This document shows, piece by piece, positions 11,865-24,952 of a stretch of 64,000 nucleotides of DNA. This DNA is from Nemophila menziesii (lineage: Eukaryota > Streptophyta > Magnoliopsida > Boraginales > Hydrophyllaceae): the NCBI GenBank assembly GCA_029959085.1, contig JARWIR010000002.1, forward strand, positions 62,550,154-62,614,153, read 5' to 3'. Position numbers and translations under genes: made by a program. The notes under the pieces are model-generated. The model ran no database searches. It was not told where the DNA came from and was given only the letters and a program-made list of their open reading frames with translations. How positions within the stretch are numbered: position 1 is the first letter of the stretch; every line of letters starts with the position of its first letter.

Positions 11865-12211
11865 GGTGTGAATCCATGGATCGAGGTAGATGTTGGAGTT
11901 ACTTCAAAAAATGCTTATAAGGTGAGTAACGGATATTTATGTAATTACCCGTATTTGATAACATATTACATTTTAACCCCTGATTATGCTGGCAGGTAAT
12001 CGAAGCTAGAGCAAATGTGTTAGTTGCTGGTTGGAGCTCCGGATTATGCAAAAGGTGAATAAATACAAAAAATTTACCATTTTCATTATAAAATGTAATA
12101 AATAAATATCATGTATGTTAAATTGAATATTTGTGTTTCAGCTATTGAAGGCATCAAGATATTAAAGGCATCAAGAACAGCAGAATTAGACCAGAATTGC
12201 CTCTTTACGTA
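11865..12211 (+). pseudogene. RPE: Ribulose-phosphate 3-epimerase fragment
   Basis: Three exons match the C-terminal part of ribulose-phosphate 3-epimerase, the plastid enzyme that interconverts ribulose 5-phosphate and xylulose 5-phosphate in the Calvin and pentose phosphate pathways. Exon 1 (11865-11921) reads GVNPWIEVDVGVTSKNAYK. Exon 2 (11996-12054) reads VIEARANVLVAG and, after a small deletion and frame slip, GAPDYAK. Exon 3 (12142 on) reads AIEGIK. GT donors follow at 11922 and 12055; AG acceptors precede all three. Family members have EVDGGV where this has EVDVGV, so the phosphate-binding glycine region is altered. The catalytic N-terminal half of the barrel is absent. It cannot encode a working enzyme. 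Confidence 0.85.
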
Positions 12212-13095
12212 TAACTTTTTGCATTTTGACCAGAATTAGAGGACGGGAACTAAAAATTTGAATAATATGTATCAGGTGTGTATGATGTGGATAGGTACGA
12301 CATTTCATTTACGAAGCATGCAAACACAACTTGCAACACTGGAACAATCCCGGACTCCGTAATCCTTTACCATCACAGAGTAGCAGATTACATAGGCCGT
12401 TTTTAGCAAGATGCTATCAATAATTTTACCCCTTTGTTTCCATAGAACTGGTTTTAACACCCAATACTTCATCACTTTCAAGTCTCTCAATGAGCAAGAG
12501 AAAAAAACCAGGCTGGTTTTAAAGTAGACCAATTCCTGAATTTTAGCAAAGAGTGTTGATGGAGCTGATGCAATTTGTAAGATACAATATTAACTCTCAT
12601 ATGAATTTTCTTCTAATTACCTACCTGAATAATCTAATTTTATATATATTTTTTTATGCAGTCAAAAGGATCAAGTAGAGATGGATCCGGAGTTCATGAT
12701 AGCATATAATTTAAAAGCATTTTGTTGTGTAAATTGAATAAAGGAATCACGTTAGATTATATAATTTTGATGTACTAATTGCTGATAATGATTGTATGTT
12801 TGGAATAGTACTGTATGATTGTTTTAATGCACAACTGTAAAACAAAAAGGTAGATTGAATAACATATTTTGTAATGTGTAAAGTAAAATAGTTAGCGGAG
12901 GATTTGCTAAGTCATTGTTTATGTTCAGATGATAATTTTTTAATCAATTATTCTTTTTATCTTTTTAATTCCTTTTAATTCCAAGAGTTATTTTCACTAT
13001 ATGTCCCTATATTTACTTTAGCAAGATGAAGGACTAATGTTGAGGGATTAAAATGTTACTTTAGCAAGATAAGGGCTTAAACTGTTGCAAAATTT
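12212..13095 (+). other. Interior of long-TIR element, no firm gene
   Basis: Contains a stretch around 12300-12540 with moderate G+C and short open pieces (for example TFHLRSMQTQLATLEQ and FITFKSLNEQEKKTRL in neighbouring frames) that could be a captured exon of unknown origin. 12541-13095 is A+T-rich with no coding signal. Confidence 0.3.
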
Positions 13096-13330
13096 AAAGA
13101 TAAGAGACTAAATTTCTATAACTGTATTTAAGTGGGAAAACACAAGAGACTGATTCTAACGTGATAAAAAAGAACCATAAGGGGGAAAACAAAAGATAAG
13201 GGACTAAATATCTATAACTAAATTTAAGTAGGAAAACACAAGAGACTGATTCTAACGTGATAAAAAAGAACCATAAGGAGGAAAACACAAGAGACTGATT
13301 CTAATGTGATCAATAAAGAACCAAAAGAAC
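13096..13330 (+). repeat. 96 bp tandem repeat, about 2.5 units
   Basis: Units begin at 13096 and 13192 with 'aaagataag(a/g)gactaaat' and contain 'cacaagagactgattctaa' and 'aaagaaccataagg'. A partial third unit starts near 13280. The phrase 'gggactaaa' in such contexts makes many short frames on the minus strand, which are not genes. Confidence 0.88.
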
Positions 13331-14133
13331 CAGGGTGTTGAAAGAGAAGGGCTTGCTAAGCTCTTATTGTATATAACAAATGCATCTGGTACTAAACTGA
13401 GATTCAAGAAATTGGTAAAGTGAATAAGTTATTATACAAATAATCAATACAAGGAACTCTAAAATAACAACTATTTATATATATAGAATAACATAATTTA
13501 GAAATGTTATCCCCAATTGAAGTGATTTGATCGACTGAACCATCTGCGATTAATATACTCCATTAAGGAAAAAAAATATTTTTCAAAAATTAGGGGATAA
13601 CATTTTTCACAATTCAGAAATGATTTCCATTCAAGTGTAGATATATATTGATTTTTGTCTAATTACCTAAAAGTACGACGCATTTTCTAGATTCTCAATT
13701 CTACCAAAACTTCTTCTTAATCTTCTAGCTGATAATTATTCATTGAAAATCTCACAATTTCCTATATATACACATTTCAAGTTATATAACTGAAATACAA
13801 GATTCGACAGCATTAGTAAAAGAAAGACAAAAATCTTACATAGAGCATATCAATTAATAAATATGTGTTACTTAATTAAGCAAAAAGAAAATTCACTTAA
13901 GTATACCTCATTAATAAATTATACACTGATTTAATGATTAGTTTGTGTTTGATAACTTAGTAACTTCATTAGATTTATATAGACCATGTCTATTATTCGT
14001 GTTGCTTTCGTATTCAATATGTATAATAACCTTAATTTTGTTGACGTTCATGCTTATAATAACGTGTTTCCTTCAGTTTTTTGGCTCAAAGATAAGCATA
14101 TTAGCAGAATTTTTATTTTTTATAGTGTCTTCA
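13331..14133 (+). other. A+T-rich interior, nothing recognised
   Basis: No coding signal, repeat or RNA gene I can support. Two overlapping short ORFs near 13945-14174 are in low-complexity A+T-rich sequence and partly enter a fold-back repeat. Confidence 0.5.
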
Positions 14134-14466
14134 GACACGGGCTATACCTAGTATATATAATCATAACACAATAGAATTATTAATATATATTAATCAATAG
14201 AAAAATTAGGTAAAAAGAATCTAATGAAGCAAGATCATAGAAATTTACTCGTAGGAACATATAAATAGAAGTACAAAAACAATTATCTATTAATAAAGAA
14301 TAACTAATGAGTAAATTTATATGTTACTTAGTTATTCCATTTTAATAGATAATGAATTTCTGTGATCTTGCTTCATTTGATTCTTGTGGCATAATTTTTC
14401 TATTGAGTAATATATATTCATAATCATATTGTGTTTATAATTATATATATGGTATATGTCTTAGGA
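14134..14466. repeat. Fold-back (MITE-like) inverted repeat
   Basis: The left half (about 14134-14252, with 'atgaagcaagatcatagaaa') pairs with the right half (about 14350-14466, with 'tttctgtgatcttgcttcat'). Even the centre is self-complementary (AATAACTAA at about 14309 against TTAGTTATT at about 14328). The left half has about 40 extra bases near the centre. The right half overlaps the inner edge of the right terminal repeat, so a short hairpin element or an inversion lies at that boundary. Confidence 0.8.
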
Positions 14467-15412
14467 AAAAATGTGATATGTTCAGGAATTCGGTAGCTAA
14501 GTTGTATTTTGATATTTTCTAAATATTTCGAATATAATATTCTTTTCAAATAATTACAAAAAATAATTGATTTCGTGTTTAAAGATTTTGATTCCAACAA
14601 TTATATTTTTTGTCTCCATTATATATTTTAGTGGTTGTATTCTGGACAGAAAATTATTACGGAGATTTTGTGATGGAATGACATGACTTGTGTGGAAGAG
14701 TAAAAGTGTGGGTTTTGGAGTAGAAGAAAAGCTAGTGATTGTCTCTCGTAAGAACTTTTATTTATGTCGTTAAATGTTCGATGTTGTTACCTCAGTACCT
14801 CTTAACTCTAATTTATATAGTCTCCCCAGCAGCCGGTGAGGCAAATCACATATACCAATTGGAACTTGAAATCTTTATTCACTTGTACCTCAATTGCATT
14901 TCCTGATACCGACTTGAGTGACTACGTAGTACCCTATCCAAGAGTGCTTGTATCCCCGTTTGGGATTTGGAGCTTTCCACTAAACCTCATCAAATACACC
15001 AAACTCATTTTCTTCTTTTCCCTTTCTTTTTTGTTGGGGGTTTTAAGCCTTAGCTTATTTGGTCACAAATCGTGACTCTTTTTTGTACTTCTTTCCCAAA
15101 ATATAAAATGTTTGAGATTCATATTCAATGTGGAGGGTCAGGGTTCCATAGTTTTCTATTATGGTGAGTCATTTTGCTAATAATAGACACCCAAGTATGA
15201 ATGAGACATTCTAATCTGTGAAAAAATCAAGAATATAAAAATAAGTGGATATAGCTAGATTACATATTTTGACGAGTACATTCTTGATGATTCCTTGATG
15301 ATTCCCTACTGATTTGTTGTGGAATGATCTGCCAATTGTAAGATGATAGTCAATATCTTGTCATCTCTTATTCCTAGCTTATCAAACACACTATTGGGCA
15401 TGATTGACACCC
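14440..15412 (-). repeat. Right terminal inverted repeat
   Basis: Inverted counterpart of 8451-9408; its reverse complement starts GGGTGTCAATC and contains the same landmarks, including a TATA-like box (14811-14820, minus strand) and the purine-rich tract. The 79-codon + strand frame at 14836-15075 lies in this arm and has no counterpart in the other arm, so it is not a gene. Confidence 0.9.
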
Positions 15413-15850
15413 AAAAAAATGGTACACATACCTTTCGCTTTAAACTTACCACCTATCTTAATTGGCAGGTTGAAACCTCTAGGATCTTGAGGCTCTGGTG
15501 GTAGTTTTTTATTAATCTCTTTGATTTATTTTTTTGGATCCAATATCTAGATCTCAATAATTTTAATCTTTTTGGAGATAGTCTACATGAAGATTTGATG
15601 ATGCTTCTCGACCGACGACGATTGCTAGAACTAGAACATTGATCTTCACTTTTTTGACGTGTCTCTACGAGATTGTTTTACTCGTATCACCAATAGGACA
15701 AGTAATTAGCCGTGGATACAAGGGTGATAAAACCAGAGGTGGCCTGGTGACTCCTCCCTACTCTTCTCTTGAACCTTTGGTGCAACAACTACATATCTAG
15801 AATCATCTTCCTCAACCCAATTTTCAACAATCACCTATGATATGAGTCAA

Positions 15851-15853
<3 letters not shown>
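15413..15853. other. Unidentified sequence, possible coding relic on minus strand
   Basis: More G+C than its surroundings. Reading the minus strand from about 15836 to 15755 gives an open run (VIVENWVEEDDSRYVVVAP, then KVQEKSREES) ended by a stop soon after. It could be a piece of a transposon or host exon; I do not recognise it. Confidence 0.25.

Positions 15854-15932
<79 letters not shown>
15854..15932. repeat. (TA)n microsatellite, about 79 bp
   Basis: Uninterrupted alternating TA, preceded by 'gagtcaatac' and followed by 'ttcataacg'. Confidence 0.97.
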
Positions 15933-15935
<3 letters not shown>

Positions 15936-18900
15936 TAACGTTGGACAATACAAATCAATTTTTATAAAATATTTTCAAAAATTTTAAATTTTAATTATTA
16001 ATTTATAAATACAGATTGAATATTACCAATCAACATCTTTGTTTTTATGAAAAAATTTAATTTTAATTATAAAAATAAATTAAATGAATAAATTTTATTA
16101 AATATGAATAATTTGTCAAAGGCATTTACCTTTTGCTATCTGTATTCTTTTTTCTTTTTGTTTATCTTCATCTTCTAATATATCCTTGATGGTGGACAAA
16201 AAACAATAACACAAACCAAAAATATTGAAGTTGTTGGTTTATTCAGAAATTGCGGTGAGAAGTTGTCTATAGCGGCAAGGTAAGAAATAATAAAGTTAGG
16301 GTGTAAACGGCTTATTAAAAAGAAGGGTTTCTATATTATGGAGGGCCTAATTTTGGGCTTTATTTTATTTGTCTTTTGTACCGTACCCACTCAAGTGTAT
16401 TTGACCATCTATATCTTTAATCTCGGGCCGAATCAAATTGAACAAATAAATACCTATAATACAATCGACTAAAATCAGGTGTGCCGTATATACTAATTCT
16501 CTATGTTTATTCTCTTTTTTTAATTATGAAACTTTAAATATCTTTACAATCATTGAAAATTTTCTATGTAATAATTAATTTTCAATAAATATTAAAATGT
16601 GTACGTTTTGTAACTACAGTAAAACGTGTAATGAACCATGTAGAAACTTTAATTAATAGTCGAAAAGTCTAGCAAGAAAATTGGAAATGTAAAGAATTAT
16701 TAGTTCAAACATAGCAATTAACTTTCAACAAAAAAATAAAACTTAAACTCAAATAAATATAAACATCATGAATGAAAGGAAAATCAAAATGCTAAAGGAA
16801 AAATCTTGATATATAACATAATCTCGACTATTGAATGTCCATCCGCTGGATCTGAACTCTCGGCTAGTACGTGTACCTGGTTTATACTAGAAATAATCAC
16901 ATTAATTCTACAAATGATAATATTGAGTACGTATTTTCAAAAAAAAAATTTAATAAGAAAAAAAATAATAGTCATGATGTATCCAAATAAGTCAAATAAA
17001 TAAATCTCTCAACGATGCTATAATAACTACCGTAGCTATAATTGTTCCCATAGAGAGACCTTTAATAACAAAAAAACAAAAATTCACTTTCTAATTCTGC
17101 TAGAAAACTCTTTTAATTTATAAAAATAATTTTGTTTAGTTCCCTGCTCTTAGTTTCCTTCTTTGATATTTTCCCTTTATTTTATACATTCTTTGAGATC
17201 TAATATAATTTTTATAGCTAAGAGCTTAACATTTAGCACACAAATACCACTAAAATCGACATATATATGCAACAAACATGAATATATCAAATAATAGAGG
17301 AAAACCCTTTAACTAAGAACCTAATGAACCTAGAAATATATCTCACAATGAGATGTATTTATCATAACAAGGGAAAAGTCAAGACCCCCAACTAAAAATT
17401 TTGTCGTCTCGATAAATAAAATTAAGAGCAATAGGAAAGACTCTAAATATTGGCGTTTAAATACAAGTTAACTAACCTTCTACCCAATATATTATAGACT
17501 TCTTCTTTGTTTTTGATATTCATGCGTGGGGGATTTCTTTTAACCAAATTTTGCTAAAGGTTATTATAAAGGTTTAAAAACATATTCTTAATATTCTTAA
17601 AAAAAATGTAAAATAAAAGTGTAGTTATTAAATCTCCTTGATTTTCACCACACCTTTTATTTGGCTCAAATCTTCTTTACAACATGTTTTAAATGAATAT
17701 GTTAGTCATCTCATCCAAATTCAACAACAGTCTTGCACAAAATAAACATGTTTAGTTTATCAACAAAATTACTCTTCTTTTGTCTCATGCATTTTAGTTG
17801 GTCTTAAGTAAATAAACCCTCCTCAATAGTTATTACGGTGTGTCACGACACTGTAATTATGAGACTATTTCAGATGATTTGAGACACCACAAAAATATAT
17901 TGAATACATGTCTCTCAGGTTTTTATCCTCTCTCATTGATATTTACGTCTTTCTAGGGAGTTGCTGAGTACATATACATTTCTTTTTTAAAGAGCAAATT
18001 TAAAAAACTAATGATTATAATTTAACACTCAAATTACACCACTAATATTTTTTAATGCTACTACACCGTATTATTTATTTACGCTACTATATGTTTTCAT
18101 TCTATTATATTGTTGTTTTGGTCCATCATTTTCTACATGCTACCCTATTTTCCTTTTTTCCATTCTTTGTTTTTATTTTTAGTCTTTATTAATTGAACGA
18201 TAGTCTAGAATTTATAAATAAATTATATCTAAATAGATTTATATTTTGTGAAGTGTAGATTAATACATTATCTACTTGTAAAAATATAATATATCTCTCA
18301 ATATCAACTGAGAGATTTTTAATTCTCTAGACTTTTTATATTTCATTAATATTACAACATAATTTCATACAAAGAACTCCACCGAATACATTTTTTGAAG
18401 TTTGGCTTGACTCAATTGTTTAAATTGAAAGTCGGCTTTGCTCAAGAACTTAAATAAACAACTTTGTAAATCTAGTATTTGATTTGGATTGACCATTTAC
18501 AACCCTATATACGATATAAAAGAGTTAGGAGGAAGGTTGTAGTACAAGTAGATTTAGGAAACACTAAAAGAGTTAGACCTTTTTGTTCATAAAAACTAGC
18601 ATACGTATATAACTATTTCACTCGTGCATCTATCTTATAAGAAAACTTCCAACGATTTCTCTTTATCTCAATGCACTGTCCCATGTCTTTCTAAAGTTTT
18701 AAGTTGGAGGATTTTAGGGGAAATGACCATTGGCCATTAGGTCATGCCCTCTTTTTGAGTTCCATATAGTTTCAGTTTTTGTTATCCTTACTTTATAAAA
18801 TTTTCTAAGATAATTTATAAACATTTCTCATAGTAACTGCATCTTCAAACATTATATAGTCTCCTATGATATTGCGACAACATGAAAATGAAGTGTAATC

Positions 18901-21740
18901 CCTTTTTCAGTTATCAACCTAATTTGAAAGAATTATATGTCGCCCAGCTAAGACCTCATGAAAAATCCTAGTTGAGCGTCTCAAGTCTATGTCACAGTAG
19001 ATCTTACAATTATTTCAACATAATAAGGTCACTATGGGACAAGATTTACTTATTATATTGGGCTTCCAAAAACTCGTTCAAGAATCCACAAAACCTGAAA
19101 AAGATAATCAAAGTTCACAATTTTCTTAAATGAATTAGAATTTGTGTAAAATATTGGTTATTTCTTAAAGACACTTCAATGTTCTAGGGGTTTTTATGAG
19201 AATAGGCTAGTTAGTGTTATTTTTTACTCTGAAGAAGTTTCTGAAAGAAATATTAGAAAGGTAAAATGAGGAGAGTTGTTTGTAAAGATGAGACGAGGAT
19301 TCTTGAAGCCAAGCTTGAAAAGTTGAACAAGCTTTTTATTATACGAGATCCAAGAACATGTAACTTTCTTTAAGAAACTCTAAAATTCAATGTGAATGTA
19401 ATTGGCATCCAACTTAGTATGTTGAGGTAAATGTACGCTTGATATAAAGTTATTTCAAATCAAATGGTAATACTTTTGAAATGTTTTGTAGCTAGATGAT
19501 TGTTAGAGATTCAATTTTTTGGAACACATTTTAATAGTTTCAATATAAATGATTATTATTTGGGAAATTTCCATCTTTTTGTTCTTCTTTGAGAGTCTCG
19601 ACAAATGTTCACTCTTCTCTAATGTAAAAAATCATAAATATTAAGTGAAATACTATAGAAAAATAATAAATAGTTACTTTATGATTATATGAACTCAGAT
19701 TATATTAACATAGATTCTTATGCAATAATTTGGAAATGATGAAAACGTTAGACTAATAATGATGATGTTATCCGTGCATCGTTGTTTTGCGAGGCTTTAA
19801 GGGGACAAACATAGACCTGAACATTCATATAGCTGTTGAAATCTTCTATCGTGTTTAATACTAATAAGTGTAATTATTTTATCTAAATAAATTGATTGTT
19901 TTGACGTTCTTTTCCAACATTACTAATTGAGGAACTAATGTGAATACTAAGTTGAGATTATAATATTTGGTGATATATTAGTCTTTCTATTATATTGAAT
20001 TCTCTAAAATATGATTTTTACATTGCACGTCTACTCTTGTACATTTTATTTGATCATTATTTGATTTTTTACGATAACTCAAACAGAATAAAGATAGAAA
20101 CAATAAGAATGTAATCTTTCTTCAAAGAAATAGTATTTAATATCATATTACATAATTGGATATAGATATCATTAGAAAGCCTAATTAGTGTCTCTTTCAT
20201 TAAATTATACATATTATATGCATTCTTTAAGGTAAATAATAACAAGTCTTCCTTTCCAGACTCAAGAATCATCTCATGCACAAGCATTCACATCTTTTTT
20301 TCCTCATTTTAGAGTCCATGTAAGCCATAACATTTATCACACAATTACAAATATTCATACATAAATAGTCATAAGTATGAAATTACCAATATTTATATAT
20401 ACAATAGTAAAATAGAAATTAATCTTACTTTGAAAATTACTCAAATGTTGTTGTTCTAATTAAATAACATGACCACCGTATCGTCAACTTCTAAGGAATA
20501 TACACGCCCTCTAACAAATTTTGTCATCTGAAGTTCAAACATGAAAAAAATTATCTATCATCAAGCTCAATTTTATTCTTCATACGTTTCCAAAATTGTA
20601 TAAGACTCTCAATTACACTTTTATGGAAGGTAAGAGAATCAAGCTAGAACGATACTGAAACATATAAGTGGAACATGCTTTTTTTAATGGAGAAAATGAA
20701 CATCTTGACTTGCTTACCTACTTAATTTTAGAAGTAATTTTCTGGTGCAGTATAATCATTCCAGTACAATACTTATTAATTAAATTATTATTCAGGATAT
20801 GTAACATGAAATGGCTGTAAACATGTTTATCATTTCATGATCCTACCAATAATCGATAGTAGGTCAAAACTAATATTTGTAAATTTAGTATAGCTTACCA
20901 GAAATAAGCTTAATTGGATTACCCATAAGGTAAACTATGTACTTACTGTAAATAAAGTATCCAAATATTCCTATCAATAAACACTAAAGTTTAACCATGG
21001 CACAACAAACTAGAATAGCTAATAATTTATACCTTCTATTCTCCGATCGAATGATACTGACAATACCTTCATTTTTTCATGTTTAGTAACTCTACTTGAA
21101 TAGCATGTAATGCATGTTAGTCTAATCAATAAGTACCTAGGTTTCATTTTTTACATAATCATTAAATCTATGGTGAGTTAACTTAAAGATAATCATACTG
21201 ATAAATAAAGAAGCTTCTCTATATTTGAAAGAAATGGTTTATGTGGGTGCTCAAAATGGGATAGTTCGACCCATCTTATGTTGTTTTGTTTATGGAAAAG
21301 CTATAAATAACTTTAAGATAAGTTATTTCCTAAACAAGAAAAATTCATTTTTTCTTTTATTTATATGGTCGCTCTTCTATATATTTGATCTATCGACATT
21401 TATGTCGTGAAAGAGTAATCTTGTTTAGCACGTTATTGGTTCAACACTGTAAAGCATTTTGATTCTTAATTATGTATCAGAGGTTTGTCTCCAACCCTCT
21501 TTAGTTTTATTTAATTATTGTATCAGACCCTTGTTCTTATTAATATCGGAATGTGTTTTAGTGTATTATAAGTAAGAGATGCATGTTATAAAAATTCACA
21601 CATGTATTTTAATTATGGGTTTGTGAAACATATATCGAAACAGAAAAAAATAGTATTAATGTCCTGCTTGAAATATGAAACTCAATTGTACAATTTTTGT
21701 TCAATTTGAACTTAAAACAAATAATATATGTCTTTTAAAC
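15933..21740. other. A+T-rich sequence, no gene recognised
   Basis: Nearly 6 kb without a supported gene. ORFs here (for example + 16806-17003, minus 20069-20287, + 21225-21410) are short, A+T-driven and lack recognisable motifs. No member of the long-repeat family and no inverted-repeat element was seen. Whether it belongs to one insertion with 7803-15412 is unclear. Confidence 0.5.
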
Positions 21741-24700
21741 AACTAGACAACCAGACAAAACATACTTACAAGGCTGGAAAATTGTTTGTTTAGAAAATTA
21801 CCTGAAAAATAAATTAAAAATTGAATATCATTGAACATGCTCTTTTTTTATTATCATTTTAGAAAAGAAGGATGGGATATCTGAGGTTGAGAGAGATATG
21901 CGGAATATAAGATAGGTTTTGTGAGAGACTGTGATAAACAATCAAAAGTGTAGGTCTTGAAACACAGTAACGTGTCATCTTATGGGCTGAAGAATAGAAG
22001 GCTAGAAGAAACTCTTGGGTTGGCGCAAACCAAAAAAATGGATTTTAGGACCCTAACGGGCCATCGATTAGAAGGGTCAGTTTTACGGGTCTACTTTGTT
22101 ACATAATTAGAAAACGTTGTATTAAAAATAAAAAATAAAAATTATAGGCAAAATAAATCAAAAATATAACTAAACTATAAGTATAACCTTAAATCGGACA
22201 CTTTTAAATTTTATTGTAATCTTTAAGTTTTAAAAAACAAATGTAAATTTGATGGTTTATAAATTTATAATTCCTTTGGTTAAATACTCAAAATATCATT
22301 GAACCTCATTCTCCTTATCCTAAGAGTCCAACTCTTTTTTATGCATTAAAAGGTTCATACATAGTTTATATTTGTTTAATCATCGAAATATGTTTTTGTT
22401 TGATAATTTTATACAAGAATATATTTTTTCTTGCAACTATATTATTTATTTAGTCACAAACGAGTGAATGTCAAGACTATCACATTTTAAAGAAACTTCA
22501 TTTGTAGTTTTGGTAACTGTGTAGTATTATAATATAATATCATTCTTGTCTGAACTAAAAAAATATTATTGGCACCCACAACAAACAATCGCAAACATAT
22601 ATTCATTCTTATGATACTGTGAATATGACACTAAAAAAATGATAGTTTATCTATATATAATTCCACACATACAAATATAAATAAAGAGTGACCATAATTT
22701 AATTTAGCTAAAAATACCCAATTGACATTTAAATTTATCTACAAAAACTCAAAAAATTACTTAAGATACACCTACTATATGTATTACCCTAAAATTAAAA
22801 AACATGTTAATAAAAAATAAATAAAGCTTAAAATAACAAAAACAAACACAATGAATTATTGCCCCTCTCTCCCCAGCCTTTGTCCTTCATCAACAACTGT
22901 TCAAGGTGTCACTCCAACACCATTGAATTACCGCTGCCATTCATGGAGCCACCCCAGCACTATCATTGTTGCATTTTATCCATCACCATCACAACCACAT
23001 CAAACTCTCATTATCTCGTATGATGTTAAATAAAAGAAGGTTTCATCCCAAAATTTTCTTCCTGAGTAAATTCGTCAAATGTTCCATATATAGAAGTAGG
23101 TGAATCACCACCGCCTTTTAATACTCACCAACACTATTGCTCTATGTTTACACGACTCATAGTTGCAACCCGCACTACCTCTCACCATTACCACCATCGA
23201 CCTCCATGTAACCCCAGAAAACCACCACAAACGTGATATCTATATTCAACATCAAAGACTAAAAAATCTCTTTTTCAATTAATCAAATGATAACATTGGT
23301 ATTACACAAGAAGTGTTCGATAAAATCACCAAGTCATTTTTCAATTTTATTTTCCCATTTTATCGGTAATTCTATCATCTGGACTCCATTCCCATTTAAT
23401 AGAATTTCTCTTCTATCAACGAAATTGAGTCTAGGACTTCACTTCTAACTTTGAAGAAATTTACATGTAATGAGATTTCCCTTCTCTGCTAATCAGTTAA
23501 AATTATATTTGGAATAACTCACTGAATTTTGGTGAGACTTTAATTTAATCAAATGTTAGCATTCTTTGTCTGAATCTCCTATTAGATAATTCAACATTTA
23601 ACATTTTACACTCTTTCCGATAAAATCAAATAATTTAAATCAAATTCACTTGGTAAACATATAATTTTAAAATTTAATGTATAAATATAGGGGGTGATTG
23701 AAGAAATCTTATGGACTAGAGAAACATAGACTTGCACGTCCAACAAATATGTGGTATAAGATATAATGAACAAAAAATTTATGAAACAATTTCAACATTA
23801 CCTACTTTTCTACATAGTTGGTTATTCAGTTAATTACTGTTGTGTAGCTTATTATATAGAACTTTCATAGTTTTCAGTTAGATCCTTTAAAAGTTTCAAT
23901 TTCGAAACATATATGTTATATTTAAAACTTTGTAAGTTAAAAATTCCATTTGCTTTTAAAAATATACATAATTACATACAAAATGAAATGATGTATTGTT
24001 TATAATGTATTATCTTTGAATTAAATAGGATTTTATCATATTATTATAGGTAAAATAATAAATAAACATAAAATATAAGTTTAGCCCATTTTCACTATGT
24101 ATTAAACAAAAAAAGTCAATATACCTTTTTGTTTAAACAAATTAAGATAGTCACCTAGATTAAATATTAATTCTTAAAATATACCTTTAAGGTTAAAAAA
24201 TCCACATTATTTTTTTTTTAAATTAAAAAATTTATAGAACAAACTTAATTGTCCTCATAGTGGTACTAACCTATCAACTCCCCTAACATAAAAAAAATTC
24301 AATCTGCATTGCACAAACACCCATAAAGCATATCAATTTTTGTTATTTAGATTTTTAATATCATTTACCTTTCTAATTAAATTTAGTTTTCAGTATATGG
24401 ATTTGAGTTTGATATATAATTAGATATATATATATATATATTGGAGAAGGGCCAATGGCCCGAAATATATCCTATTTCCCTCTATATATTTTAAATATTG
24501 GATCAAAAATTTATTCTTTCTAGCCATTAGATCTAATTCAATTAATGGTCAAGATTGTATAAATTAGATCAACACTCTGAAATGTCTTGATTTTCGTCAA
24601 TATTTTTCAGCCATTAGATTATATGTGGGTCATTTTATTATAATTTATTTAGTTTTAATTATATGTTGGCCATTTTATTATAATTTATTTATTTTTAATA

Positions 24701-24883
24701 AAAAATACAAAATACAAAATATTAATATTATTAATAATAAATTTATAGCAAAAAAGATTTAATAATAAGATTTTAGTTTTTTTAGTTTGTTTTCATCTCA
24801 AAAAATATTTATTTTTTTGGTGTTTAATTTTTTTTTTTAAATTAAAATTTTTCAAAGTTCCTTTAGGCATGAGTTTATACCTA

Positions 24884-24884
<1 letters not shown>

Positions 24885-24949
<65 letters not shown>
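24885..24949. repeat. (TA)n microsatellite in B1
   Basis: About 65 bp of alternating TA. The matching site in B2 (60025-60055) is about half as long, so repeat length changed after the duplication. Confidence 0.95.

Positions 24950-24952
<3 letters not shown>

Larger units (their letters stand above)
8451..15412. mobile_element. 7.0 kb long-TIR element with captured host gene pieces (Pack-MULE-like)
   Basis: The two ends are inverted copies of each other over about 960 bp (8451-9408 and 14440-15412). Both ends start GGGT(A/G)TCAATC and share ATGCCCAATAGTG close to the tip. The interior carries fragments of at least two recognisable and unrelated plant genes (COG3, ribulose-phosphate 3-epimerase), plus other exon-like pieces, all on the + strand. 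No transposase is seen, so the element is non-autonomous. Long terminal repeats around unrelated host gene fragments are the hallmark of plant Pack-MULEs. I could not find the expected 9 bp target duplication (left flank cttgagttc, right flank aaaaaaatg), so class assignment remains inference. Arm divergence shows it is not recent. Confidence 0.75.

Noticed and set aside
13096..13330. CRISPR-like repeat array
   Set aside because: It is a direct tandem duplication of 96 bp units without repeat-spacer alternation, in plant nuclear DNA.
14836..15075. 79-codon + strand ORF
   Set aside because: Part of the right terminal inverted repeat with no equivalent frame in the left arm.
8442..15421. 9 bp target duplication for the long-TIR element
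   Set aside because: The flanks (cttgagttc and aaaaaaatg) do not match, so I do not claim one.
16806..17003. 65-codon ORF with a Cys/Ser-rich start
   Set aside because: No motif, no repeat support, A+T-driven tail; nothing to distinguish it from chance.
22851..23033. 60-codon Ser/Pro-rich ORF, also at 57936-58148 in B2
   Set aside because: Short, no recognised domain, and the start differs between copies; conservation is no more than that of surrounding non-coding sequence.
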